DNA of 15,005 nt, from the NCBI GenBank assembly GCA_023416175.1, contig JAEZIE010000275.1:1-15005 (forward strand). The letters run 5' to 3'. Both the position numbers and the translations under genes were made by a program. This document shows, one piece after another, positions 1 to 6,832 of this stretch (the stretch's first letter is position 1; every line of letters begins with the position of its first letter). A model generated the notes under the pieces. It made no database searches, was not told where the DNA came from, and saw only the letters and a program-made list of their open reading frames with translations. Source of the DNA: Bacillota bacterium (GTDB lineage Bacteria; Bacillota; Clostridia; Christensenellales; CAG-138).

Positions 1-1
1 C

Positions 2-2401
2 TTCCACAGCAAGCCGCAGATACCTAAGAGCCTATTGCGCATGTACCGCGAGGGGCTTCTCTTAGGCTCCGCCTGCGAACAGGGGGAACTCTACCAGGCC
101 ATCCTCCATAAGAAACCAGAAGCGGAAATACTTGAGATCGCGCAGTGGTATGATTATTTTGAAATCCAGCCGCTCGGAAACAACGCGTTCATGCTGCGCG
201 AAGGCATGGTGCCCGATGAGGAAGCGTTGCGCGATATCAACCGCCGCATCGTGGCTTTGGGGAAAACGCTAGAAAAGCCGGTCGTTGCCACCGGGGACGT
301 CCACTTTTTAACCCCGGAAGATTCCGTTTACCGCGCCATACTGCTCAACGAAATGGACTATAAGGACGCGCATCTCCAGCCACCGCTGTATTTTAAGACC
401 ACGGACGAAATGCTTGACGAATTTTCCTACCTGGGGGAAGAAGAGGCGATGGAGGTGGTCGTCCATGCACCCAACCGCATTGCAGCAAGCTGCGATACGT
501 TAAAGCCTTATCCGGACGGGACGTATGCGCCAAAAATTGAGGATGCGGAAAACATCCTGCGCAATATGGCAATGAGCCGCGCTTACGCGCTCTATGGCGA
601 CCCGCTGCCCGAAATCGTTCAGAAGCGCTTGGACAAGGAGCTAAACTCCATAATTGGCAACGGCTTTGCCTCACTGTATCTGATGGCACAGCGCCTTGTG
701 AAAAAGTCTATGGATGACGGGTACTTGGTGGGGTCCCGAGGTTCGGTCGGTTCCTCTTTTGTCGCCACCATGGCTGGCATTACAGAGGTCAACCCGCTGC
801 AGCCGCATTACCTATGCCCCAACTGCCATCACAGCGATTTTGAAGTGGACCGCACCAAGTACGCCTGCGGTGTGGACATGCCGGACGCGAATTGCCCCGC
901 GTGCGGCGCAAAGTACGAAAAAGCGGGCTATGAGATTCCCTTTGAAGTATTCTTAGGCTTTCACGGCGATAAAACGCCCGATATCGATCTGAACTTTTCG
1001 GGTGAATACCAGCCGGTGGCGCATAAGTACACAGAAGAGATGTTCGGGGACGGGCACGCCTTTCGCGCGGGTACCATCAGCGGCGTACAAACGAAGACTG
1101 CCTATGGGTATGTGCTCAAATACCTTGAAAAGATGAATATGACCGTCACCCGCCATGAAATCGATCGGTTGTGTGAAGGCTGCTCGGGCGTCAAGCGCAC
1201 CACCGGCCAGCATCCGGGTGGCATCGTCATCGTCCCCAAGGAAAACGATATATTGGAGTTTACGCCGGTACAGTATCCTGCGGACCAGAAGCAGAAAAAC
1301 ACCATAACAACGCATTTTGATTTTCATGCGCTCGACGACCGCCTGGTCAAGCTCGATATCCTGGGGCACGACGATCCGACGGCGCTCAAAATGCTCAACG
1401 ATTTGACCGGCATCAATCCGCGTTCCATCCCGCTCGACGATGAAGATACCATGAGCATCTATTCTTCCTCCGAGCGTCTTGGGATAGATTTGACCGCGCT
1501 CAACGGCTGTGAAGTCGGCTCCCTGGGCATTCCGGAATTCGGCACCAGCTTTGTTCGGCAGATGCTTATGGATACAAGACCGACCACGATGGAGGAGCTT
1601 GTCCGTATCGCAGGGCTTTCCCATGGTACGGACGTATGGCTTAACAACGCCCAGACGTTGGTTTTGAACGGCACGGCCACGCTTTCCCAAGTCATCTGTA
1701 CGCGCGACGATATCATGAATTACCTGATTGCCTGCGGGTGCGAGCCCTCCATATCGTTTAAAACTATGGAGAACGTCCGCAAAGGAAAAGGGCTGACCGA
1801 CGATATGAAGGCAGCCATGCTTAAGCAGAACGTGCCTTCGTGGTTCATTGAATCCTGCGAGAAAATAAAGTACATGTTCCCGCGCGCACACGCGGTGGCA
1901 TATGTGATGATGTCCTACCGTATTGCGTACTACAAAATGCACCGTCCCGAGGCGTTTTATGCGGTTTACTATACTGTGCGCGCCGACGCGTTTGATGTGA
2001 AGTACGCAGTGGGCGGGGCAGCGCGGGTACTGCAGAACATCCGGGAAATAGAAGCGAAGGGCAAGGAGGCAAGCAACCAGGAGACTGACCTCTTGACCAT
2101 ACTGGAAGTCGTGTATGAGATGAACCTCAGGGGCATTGCACTTTTGCCCGTGGATATTTATAAATCCGACGCCGTGAACTTCCTTATCGAGGAGGAAGGT
2201 ATTCGTGCGCCATTTAACGCCGTGGGCGGGGTGGGGCGCAATGCGGCGATCGCGATTTCGCAGAACAAAGGGGATGGAAAGTTTCTGTCCATTGAGGATT
2301 TTCAGTCTCGTACCGGCGCAAACAGCGCCGTCATCAACGCACTGACCGATGTGGGCTGCTTTGACGCGCTGCCAAAGTCCAACCAATTGAGCCTTTTTTG
2401 A
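2..2401 (+). CDS. polC: DNA polymerase III alpha subunit, PolC type (3' part; 5' end outside window)
   Basis: This is the main replicative polymerase of low-GC Gram-positive bacteria. The reading frame is open from base 2, giving about 799 residues of a protein that is usually about 1,430-1,440 residues. The N-terminal OB region, the first half of the PHP domain and the inserted 3'-5' exonuclease therefore lie upstream. The fragment starts in the second PHP segment (REGLLLGSACEQGELYQA). It continues with a zinc-binding segment (CPNC, a single Cys, then CPAC, about 811-915), the catalytic motif PDIDLNFSGEYQ with Asp codons at 980-982 and 986-988, then RTTGQHPGG, HFDFHALDD and KYMFPRAHAVAYV. 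It ends in QLSLF, the classic beta-clamp binding pentapeptide. The TTG at position 35 is internal, because the frame and the homology continue upstream of it. In B. subtilis polC is followed by rimP-nusA; here rny follows instead. I see no strong terminator after the stop. Confidence 0.97.
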   Translation, partial: FHSKPQIPKSLLRMYREGLLLGSACEQGELYQAILHKKPEAEILEIAQWYDYFEIQPLGNNAFMLREGMVPDEEALRDINRRIVALGKTLEKPVVATGDVHFLTPEDSVYRAILLNEMDYKDAHLQPPLYFKTTDEMLDEFSYLGEEEAMEVVVHAPNRIAASCDTLKPYPDGTYAPKIEDAENILRNMAMSRAYALYGDPLPEIVQKRLDKELNSIIGNGFASLYLMAQRLVKKSMDDGYLVGSRGSVGSSFVATMAGITEVNPLQPHYLCPNCHHSDFEVDRTKYACGVDMPDANCPACGAKYEKAGYEIPFEVFLGFHGDKTPDIDLNFSGEYQPVAHKYTEEMFGDGHAFRAGTISGVQTKTAYGYVLKYLEKMNMTVTRHEIDRLCEGCSGVKRTTGQHPGGIVIVPKENDILEFTPVQYPADQKQKNTITTHFDFHALDDRLVKLDILGHDDPTALKMLNDLTGINPRSIPLDDEDTMSIYSSSERLGIDLTALNGCEVGSLGIPEFGTSFVRQMLMDTRPTTMEELVRIAGLSHGTDVWLNNAQTLVLNGTATLSQVICTRDDIMNYLIACGCEPSISFKTMENVRKGKGLTDDMKAAMLKQNVPSWFIESCEKIKYMFPRAHAVAYVMMSYRIAYYKMHRPEAFYAVYYTVRADAFDVKYAVGGAARVLQNIREIEAKGKEASNQETDLLTILEVVYEMNLRGIALLPVDIYKSDAVNFLIEEEGIRAPFNAVGGVGRNAAIAISQNKGDGKFLSIEDFQSRTGANSAVINALTDVGCFDALPKSNQLSLF

Positions 2402-2479
2402 TGCCACAGCATACTGAAAACAAGGGCTTTGATGGTACTTAATAAAATATATAATGTAAAAATATGTAAAATATCCGGC

Positions 2480-2508
2480 TTGACAATTGTACACAAAGGT
2501 TTTACAAT
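2480..2508 (+). promoter_or_regulatory. Sigma-A promoter for rny
   Basis: TTGACA at 2480-2485 and TACAAT at 2503-2508 are separated by exactly 17 bases. That is a perfect -35 and a 5/6 match -10. Transcription should begin near 2515, leaving a leader of about 110 bases before the rny start. The region from 2402 to 2479 between polC and this promoter is AT-rich and shows no clear terminator. Confidence 0.82.
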
Positions 2509-2541
2509 CGATATTGAGAAATCATGCAGACTAGTTGCGAA

Positions 2542-2596
2542 TTCATAATCATTCTTATGAAGTTGCCGGTATGCAAACCGGGCCCAGGGCCCGGTT
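2542..2596 (+). promoter_or_regulatory. Two hairpins in the rny 5' leader
   Basis: The first hairpin pairs TTCATAA (2542-2548) with TTATGAA (2555-2561) across a 6-base loop. The second is a 21-base near-perfect palindrome in which AACCGGGCCC (2576-2585) mirrors GGGCCCGGTT (2587-2596) around one central A. As RNA it gives about nine pairs with a CAG loop. It lies 15 bases before the GGAGG of rny and has no U-tract, so it is not a standard terminator. It could control mRNA stability or translation, or be a DNA operator. The structures are seen directly; the role is inference. Confidence 0.55.
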
Positions 2597-2623
2597 ACAT
2601 TTATATAAATTGGAGGTTGCCGC

Positions 2624-4171
2624 GTGAATGTTAGTATTTGGATTTTGATAGCTTGCGTAATTGCCGTGGGGGCCGGCACATTTTTTGTGGGGTATGCATA
2701 CCGGCGAAATATAGCCGAAGCCAAGACAGGTAAAGCGGAAGAAGCTGTAAATAGAATGCTGGAAGATGCGCAGAAGCGCGCAGAGGACATCAAAAAGGAA
2801 AAGGTTCTTGAAACAAAGGAGGAAGTATTCAAACTCAGGAGTGAAGGCGAGCGGGAGCTTCGCGAAAGGCGCAACGAACTCCAGCGCTCCGAGCGCAGAA
2901 TTCTCCAAAAAGAAGAGACGCTGGATAAGAAACAGGAATCATTGGAACAGCGCGAACAGCATATGAACAAGCGCGAGAACGATATCGACACCAAAGAAGC
3001 TGAGATCGACGAGCTGCACAGCCGCCAGCTCAAGGAATTGGAGACCATATCCGGATTATCCATGGATGCGGCAAAGGAAATCCTATTAGGCAATGTGGAG
3101 CGTGAGGCGCGCCATGAAGCGGCGCTTCTGCTCAGAGATATCGAAGCAAAAACCAAGGAGGAAGCGGATAAGCGCGCGCGCAATATTGTATCCCTTGCCA
3201 TACAGCGCTGTGCGGCGGATCATGTTGCGGAAGCTACCGTCTCCGTTGTGCCTCTCCCCAACGATGAAATGAAAGGCCGCATCATTGGCCGTGAAGGGCG
3301 CAATATCCGCGCTTTGGAAACGGCGACTGGCGTGGACCTCATTATAGACGATACGCCGGAGGCAGTCATTCTTTCCGGTTTTGACCCTGTTCGCAGGGAG
3401 GTTGCGCGTATCGCATTGGAAAAATTGATACTTGATGGCCGCATCCATCCGGCGCGGATTGAAGAAATGGTGGACAAAGCCAAGCGCGAGGTGGACAATC
3501 AGATCCGCGAAGCGGGCGAACAGGCGGTGCTGGACGTAGACGTACATGGGCTGCATCATGAAATCATCCGCCTGTTAGGGCGGCTGAAGTACCGTACCAG
3601 CTATGGCCAGAACGTGCTCAAGCATTCTATCGAAGTGGCACACCTTGCGGGCGTCATGGCGGCTGAGCTTGGTGCAAACATTGCTTTGGCAAAGCGCGGC
3701 GGTCTGCTGCATGATATCGGCAAGGCCATTGACCATGAGGTGGAGGGCCCTCACGTACAGATTGGCGCAGATGCCGCCAAGAAATACCGCGAGAACAACG
3801 CTGTCATCCACTGTATCATGGCGCACCACGGGGACGTGGAGCCGCAGACGGTGGAAGCGGTGCTGGTGCAGGCTGCGGACGCGATTTCCGCCGCGCGCCC
3901 CGGGGCACGGCGCGAGACGCTTGAAAGCTATATCAAGCGCCTGCAGAAGCTGGAGGAGATTGCAAACTCCTTCGAGGGTGTGGATACCTCCTTTGCCATC
4001 CAGGCAGGCCGCGAGGTGCGCATCATCGTTAAGCCCGAGTTCGTGAACGATGCCGACACCATCGTAATGGCCAAGGATATTGCAAAGCGTATCGAAGCTG
4101 AGCTCGAATACCCTGGCCAGATCAAGGTCAATGTTATCCGCGAAACCCGCACGGTTGATTATGCAAAGTAA
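2624..4171 (+). CDS. rny: Ribonuclease Y
   Basis: This is a membrane-anchored endoribonuclease that initiates bulk mRNA decay in Bacillota. The 515 residues match the usual length of about 520. Residues 1-24 form a single hydrophobic N-terminal anchor. Residues 30-190 are a highly charged, Glu/Lys/Arg-rich coiled coil. A KH RNA-binding domain follows, with the GxxG loop in IIGREGRN at about 218-225. The HD phosphohydrolase domain carries HSIEVAHLAG and the metal-binding LLHDIGK at about 361-367. The GTG start has GGAGG at 2612-2616 with a 7-base spacer and lies directly ahead of the membrane anchor. The gene has its own promoter and terminator, so it is probably monocistronic. Lying next to polC is unlike B. 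subtilis, where rny is near recA and ymdB. Confidence 0.97.
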   Translation: MNVSIWILIACVIAVGAGTFFVGYAYRRNIAEAKTGKAEEAVNRMLEDAQKRAEDIKKEKVLETKEEVFKLRSEGERELRERRNELQRSERRILQKEETLDKKQESLEQREQHMNKRENDIDTKEAEIDELHSRQLKELETISGLSMDAAKEILLGNVEREARHEAALLLRDIEAKTKEEADKRARNIVSLAIQRCAADHVAEATVSVVPLPNDEMKGRIIGREGRNIRALETATGVDLIIDDTPEAVILSGFDPVRREVARIALEKLILDGRIHPARIEEMVDKAKREVDNQIREAGEQAVLDVDVHGLHHEIIRLLGRLKYRTSYGQNVLKHSIEVAHLAGVMAAELGANIALAKRGGLLHDIGKAIDHEVEGPHVQIGADAAKKYRENNAVIHCIMAHHGDVEPQTVEAVLVQAADAISAARPGARRETLESYIKRLQKLEEIANSFEGVDTSFAIQAGREVRIIVKPEFVNDADTIVMAKDIAKRIEAELEYPGQIKVNVIRETRTVDYAK

Positions 4172-4192
4172 ACATTTGGAAAAATAATATCG

Positions 4193-4225
4193 TAAGGATA
4201 TGCCTCACAGCATATCCTTATTTTA
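4193..4225 (+). terminator. Rho-independent terminator after rny
   Basis: TAAGGATATGC (4193-4203) pairs with GCATATCCTTA (4210-4220) in an uninterrupted 11-pair stem with loop CTCACA, followed by TTTTA. It lies 21 bases after the rny stop codon. Confidence 0.88.
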
Positions 4226-4226
4226 T

Positions 4227-4550
4227 GGGCGTGCCCGAAGCGCTGCCTGCGGCAGAGGAAGCGGGGTTAAGGCCGGTGCCAACGGCAACAAACGGTCCAG
4301 TGGACCGTTTGAAGGCCGAAACGGGTATCCGCTTGCCGGATACCCCGGGCACAAGAAGCTCAATGAGGCCCTCGACGGGGTACACCTCGTGCATTAGGCC
4401 TGCGGGCCGTCGCAAGGAAGTACCGCGACCGGCAGGGAGCGGAACGACCATTTCGAATTGAGGAAATGGGCCGAAGCGCTGCCTGTGCCGGATACAGCAT
4501 GGCGTAAGCCCAGTAAGTAAGGAAGCGCAAGGCAGCGGCTTTTGCCGCAA
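4227..4550. other. GC-rich, hairpin-dense intergenic element; candidate structured RNA or dispersed palindromic repeat
   Basis: About 320 bases lie between the rny terminator and the dipeptidase gene with no credible coding region. Directly visible stems are CTGCC/GGCAG (4243-4255); AAACGGTCC/GGACCGTTT (4290-4310); GGGTATCCG/CGGATACCC (4323-4345); AATGAGG against CCTC-GTG-CATT (4362-4395); GCCGTCGC/GCGAC-C-GGC (4406-4433); CCATTTC/GAAATGG (4448-4469); GGC-GTAA-GCC with a GNRA-type loop (4501-4510); and GCGGC-TTTT-GCCGC (4535-4548). GTGCCCG (4231-4237) can also pair over distance with CGGGCAC (4346-4352). The 15-mer CCGAAGCGCTGCCTG occurs at 4235-4249 and again at 4471-4485. I compared it by eye with RNase P RNA, tmRNA and SRP RNA and found no convincing match. 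The strand is unknown. Confidence 0.5.
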
Positions 4551-4622
4551 CGCAATGCTACTTATACGAACTATGAAGGTAATTATCGGCGTCTAACGAA
4601 AACAGGAAAGGCGGGCAAATGG

Positions 4623-5561
4623 ATGAACATTCCGGTTGCCGATGCGCATTGCGATTTTTTATATAACATGTGGCAAAGCGGACACAGCATCGATTTACAG
4701 CAGGAAAACCAGGCCATTTATCTGCCGCATATGCGGGAGGGCGGCGTAGCGCTTCAATTTTTTGCCGCATGGATGGACCGATCGCTGCGTACGCCGTATC
4801 TGCAGCAGTGCCTGGGCATGATAGACGCCTATGATCGCATGCTCAAAGAGCACCCGGATGACTTTGAACCTTTAACTCCCGCGTTTGTTCCGGGGAATGG
4901 CAAGATCGCAACCGTTCTCACCATAGAAGGGGGAGAAGCGATAGAGGGAAGCCTTGCCGTATTGCGCATGTTTCGTAAGCTTGGCGTATGCGCCATGACG
5001 CTGACCTGGAATTACAACAATGAGCTTGCGGGGGCCGCCACTGCGCGGGGCAACAAAGGGTTGACGTCCTTAGGGCGCGAGGTGGTGGAGGAGATGGGGC
5101 GCATCCATATGGCGGTAGACGTAGCCCATTTAAGCGACGCAGGCATTGACGATGTGCTCTCTTTGGCAACGGAACCCGTATTCGCTTCCCACTCCAACGC
5201 CCGGTCGGTATATTTCTCCCCGCGCTCCCTGCAGGACGCGCACATCCAGGAGATCGCGGAGAGAGGCGGGGTTGTCGGCGTTAATTTCTTTCATAAGCAG
5301 CTTTCCAACCGGGGCAGCGCAAGGATTGATGATATCGTTGGTCAGATCCTGCACATCGTTAAAATCGGCGGAGTAGGGTGCTGCGCCATCGGTTCGGATT
5401 TTGACGGTATGCCCATCTATCCGGAAGACTTAAAAACCAGCCGGGACCTGCCAGCATTGTTTTTGGCGCTGGAGCGGGCAGGGCTTAGTGCGTCGGAAAT
5501 TGAGCGAATTGCATACCACAATCTCAGTAACTATATTTTACGGTTTGTTTGCCAATGCTGA
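4623..5561 (+). CDS. Membrane dipeptidase, peptidase family M19
   Basis: This is a zinc-dependent dipeptidase of the renal-dipeptidase family, which hydrolyses a range of dipeptides. It is probably cytoplasmic, because no signal peptide is visible. The 312 residues are typical of compact bacterial members. The family motifs appear in order: the DAHCD metal-binding motif at the N-terminus, the bridging Glu in TIEGGEAIEG, TWNYNNELAGAA, DVAHLS, SHSNAR and GSDFDGM, with the short C-terminal HNLSNYILRF. Longer in-frame versions start upstream inside the hairpin-rich element. I chose the ATG at 4623 because it follows AGGAAAGG by about 12 bases and directly precedes the conserved N-terminus. No clear promoter was seen just upstream. 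The physiological substrate cannot be read from the sequence. Confidence 0.92.
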   Translation: MNIPVADAHCDFLYNMWQSGHSIDLQQENQAIYLPHMREGGVALQFFAAWMDRSLRTPYLQQCLGMIDAYDRMLKEHPDDFEPLTPAFVPGNGKIATVLTIEGGEAIEGSLAVLRMFRKLGVCAMTLTWNYNNELAGAATARGNKGLTSLGREVVEEMGRIHMAVDVAHLSDAGIDDVLSLATEPVFASHSNARSVYFSPRSLQDAHIQEIAERGGVVGVNFFHKQLSNRGSARIDDIVGQILHIVKIGGVGCCAIGSDFDGMPIYPEDLKTSRDLPALFLALERAGLSASEIERIAYHNLSNYILRFVCQC

Positions 5562-5564
5562 TGT

Positions 5565-5593
5565 TTGCGATACGTATTATAAAATGCTATAAT
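5565..5593 (+). promoter_or_regulatory. Extended -10 sigma-A promoter for the regulatory operon
   Basis: TTGCGA (5565-5570), a 17-base spacer and TATAAT (5588-5593) preceded by TG at 5585-5586 give a consensus extended -10 promoter. The -35 overlaps the end of the dipeptidase region by only a few bases. Transcription should start near 5600, about 16 bases before the ATG at 5616. Confidence 0.8.
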
Positions 5594-5615
5594 ACGATAA
5601 ATATGGAGGTGCCTT

Positions 5616-6089
5616 ATGCCTTCTTTTTCGGATATTGGAAAAAAACTATCTAATCTTGCGGAAACTGCCGGGAAAAAATCCAGCGAGATGATGGAGAATG
5701 CCCGCCTGAATGCGGAAATCGGCGGATTTGAGGAAAACATTTCCGAACTGCAGTTTACGTTGGGATGCGAATATTACGAACAGAACAAAGACCATCCCGA
5801 AGGACCTTTTGAAGAAACCATAAGAAAGATCCTACGGTGTGAGCAGGAGATCCGCATACGGAATGAACGGCTGCTTTCCTTAAAAGGGATGATGTACTGC
5901 CCTTCCTGTGACGTGGTTATCGGAATGGGGGACGGTTTTTGCAGCAAGTGCGGTGCCCCGCTGCCCACCGTGAAAGAAGAAAAGCCCCAGGATACGACCC
6001 AGTGCACGAATTGCGGGGCTACACTTTCTGCCGGGCAGGCGTATTGCAACAAGTGCGGCTATCTCATGCAGGATAATTTTTCTGTATAG
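5616..6089 (+). CDS. Double zinc-ribbon protein of unknown function, first gene of the sigma operon
   Basis: I do not recognise a named family. The 157-residue protein begins with an amphipathic, mostly helical region (about residues 1-90, rich in Glu, Lys and Asn). Two short zinc ribbons follow: C95-x2-C98 with C109-x2-C112 (FCSKCG), and C130-x2-C133 with C144-x2-C147 (YCNKCG). There is no signal peptide or membrane segment. The ATG at 5616 has GGAGGT at 5605-5610 with a 5-base spacer. It lies directly downstream of the operon promoter and 16 bases ahead of the STAS gene, so it is probably co-transcribed. Its position suggests a part in the sigma-factor circuit, perhaps as a metal- or redox-responsive adaptor, but this is inference from context. 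Zinc-ribbon proteins of this style are common and functionally diverse. Confidence 0.85.
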   Translation: MPSFSDIGKKLSNLAETAGKKSSEMMENARLNAEIGGFEENISELQFTLGCEYYEQNKDHPEGPFEETIRKILRCEQEIRIRNERLLSLKGMMYCPSCDVVIGMGDGFCSKCGAPLPTVKEEKPQDTTQCTNCGATLSAGQAYCNKCGYLMQDNFSV

Positions 6090-6105
6090 TTGAGGGGGGA
6101 ATCTC

Positions 6106-6423
6106 ATGCTCAAGCAAATGCAGTATGATGAAGAGAAACAGATTTGGCGGGGCAACCTGTTTGGGGATCTGGACGCCGTTCAGGCGCCCAAGTTGATTTC
6201 CGCCATACACGATGCGCTGGAAACCCATGCGGTGCCGGTTGTGTTCGATTGCAAGCAGCTGGATTTTATCGACAGCATGGGCCTTGGTGCTTTGGTCAAA
6301 ATGCGCAAGATGGCGGAGGTAAAAGGCTGTACCGTCAATCTTCTGCGCATGAAGCCGCGCATCCACAAGCTCTTTGTCATTACCGGATTGGACAGCTCTT
6401 TTGGAATTGAGGTGGAGCCATGA
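6106..6423 (+). CDS. STAS-domain anti-sigma factor antagonist (SpoIIAA/RsbV family)
   Basis: In this family the unphosphorylated antagonist binds the anti-sigma kinase and frees the sigma factor; phosphorylation on a conserved Ser blocks that. The 105 residues cover one complete STAS domain. The phosphorylation motif is DFIDSMGLGALVKM, with the predicted phospho-acceptor at Ser57, equivalent to Ser58 of SpoIIAA. The ATG at 6106 follows a GAGGGGGG ribosome binding site at about 6092-6099. The stop codon overlaps the next gene's start in an ATGA junction, which indicates translational coupling with the RsbW-like gene. The order STAS, RsbW-like, sigma is the classic sigB/spoIIA layout. I do not assign rsbV or spoIIAA because the sequence does not decide which system it belongs to. 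Confidence 0.93.
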   Translation: MLKQMQYDEEKQIWRGNLFGDLDAVQAPKLISAIHDALETHAVPVVFDCKQLDFIDSMGLGALVKMRKMAEVKGCTVNLLRMKPRIHKLFVITGLDSSFGIEVEP

Positions 6424-6794
6424 TGGAGGAGATCATTCGTCTGACAGTACCCGCCAAAGCGGAATATTTGACGACAGCAAGACTGGTGGCGGGTTCCCTT
6501 GCGGGCCAGGCCGGTTTTGACGTGGAAGAAATTGAGGATATCAAAACCGCGCTTTCGGAAGCCTGCCTACTTTTAATACCCTGCATGCAGCAGCCAGGTA
6601 CTCTGGAAATGCAGCTTTGCGTAAAAGATGGCATCAGCGCAAAGGTATCGGCTCGTTGCGCGCCTGAAAGCTGCCCCAACACGCCGGAGCGGCAGTTCAG
6701 CGTATTCCTGTTGCAGGCTCTTTGCAACGAGTTTGAGTTCTCTTATACCGACGGGGAAAGCGAGTACCGTTTTTATAAAGCGCTCTCCGATTAA
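6420..6794 (+). CDS. Degenerate RsbW/SpoIIAB-like protein lacking ATP-binding motifs
   Basis: The position between a STAS gene and a SigB-class sigma gene, the 124-residue length, and the segment EDIKTALSEAC at residues 39-49 identify it as an RsbW/SpoIIAB-type (HATPase fold) protein. The catalytic features are eroded. Glu47 of the N-box is kept, but the Mg-binding Asn four residues later is Leu51 (SEACLLLI where SEAxTNAI is expected). The DxGxG box is absent (CAPESCPNT lies in that area), and the glycine-rich RGxGL lid is replaced by RQFSVFLLQAL. The frame is intact and the gene is coupled to the STAS gene by ATGA overlap, so it looks maintained rather than decayed. It may bind sigma or the STAS protein without kinase activity. 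Two tandem ATG codons (6420 and 6423) are possible starts. Confidence 0.8.
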   Translation: MMEEIIRLTVPAKAEYLTTARLVAGSLAGQAGFDVEEIEDIKTALSEACLLLIPCMQQPGTLEMQLCVKDGISAKVSARCAPESCPNTPERQFSVFLLQALCNEFEFSYTDGESEYRFYKALSD

Positions 6795-6832
6795 ACGCAC
6801 GCTACGTCAGCAGGAAAGGAGGGTGCCGCGCG

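Noticed and set aside
953..2494. A 513-codon open frame antisense to polC
   Set aside because: It lies opposite a strongly conserved polymerase gene, shows no recognisable domain, has no ribosome binding site, and follows from the codon pattern of the sense gene.
4307..4328. A second SigB-type promoter (GTTTGA, then GGGTAT)
   Set aside because: The spacer is only 10 bases, and both boxes are arms of perfect hairpins, so the match is most likely coincidental.
4218..4550. 110-codon frame on the minus strand, and shorter frames on the plus strand, across the hairpin element
   Set aside because: The frames run through perfect inverted repeats, lack good ribosome binding sites, and give Pro/Gly/Arg/Ser-rich sequences without a domain. 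A non-coding element fits better.
4227..4550. RNase P RNA, tmRNA or SRP RNA
   Set aside because: GGCAGAGGAAG at 4251 and a GGAAG-rich segment near 4521 briefly suggested RNase P or SRP RNA, but the other conserved regions are absent and the order of stems does not fit.
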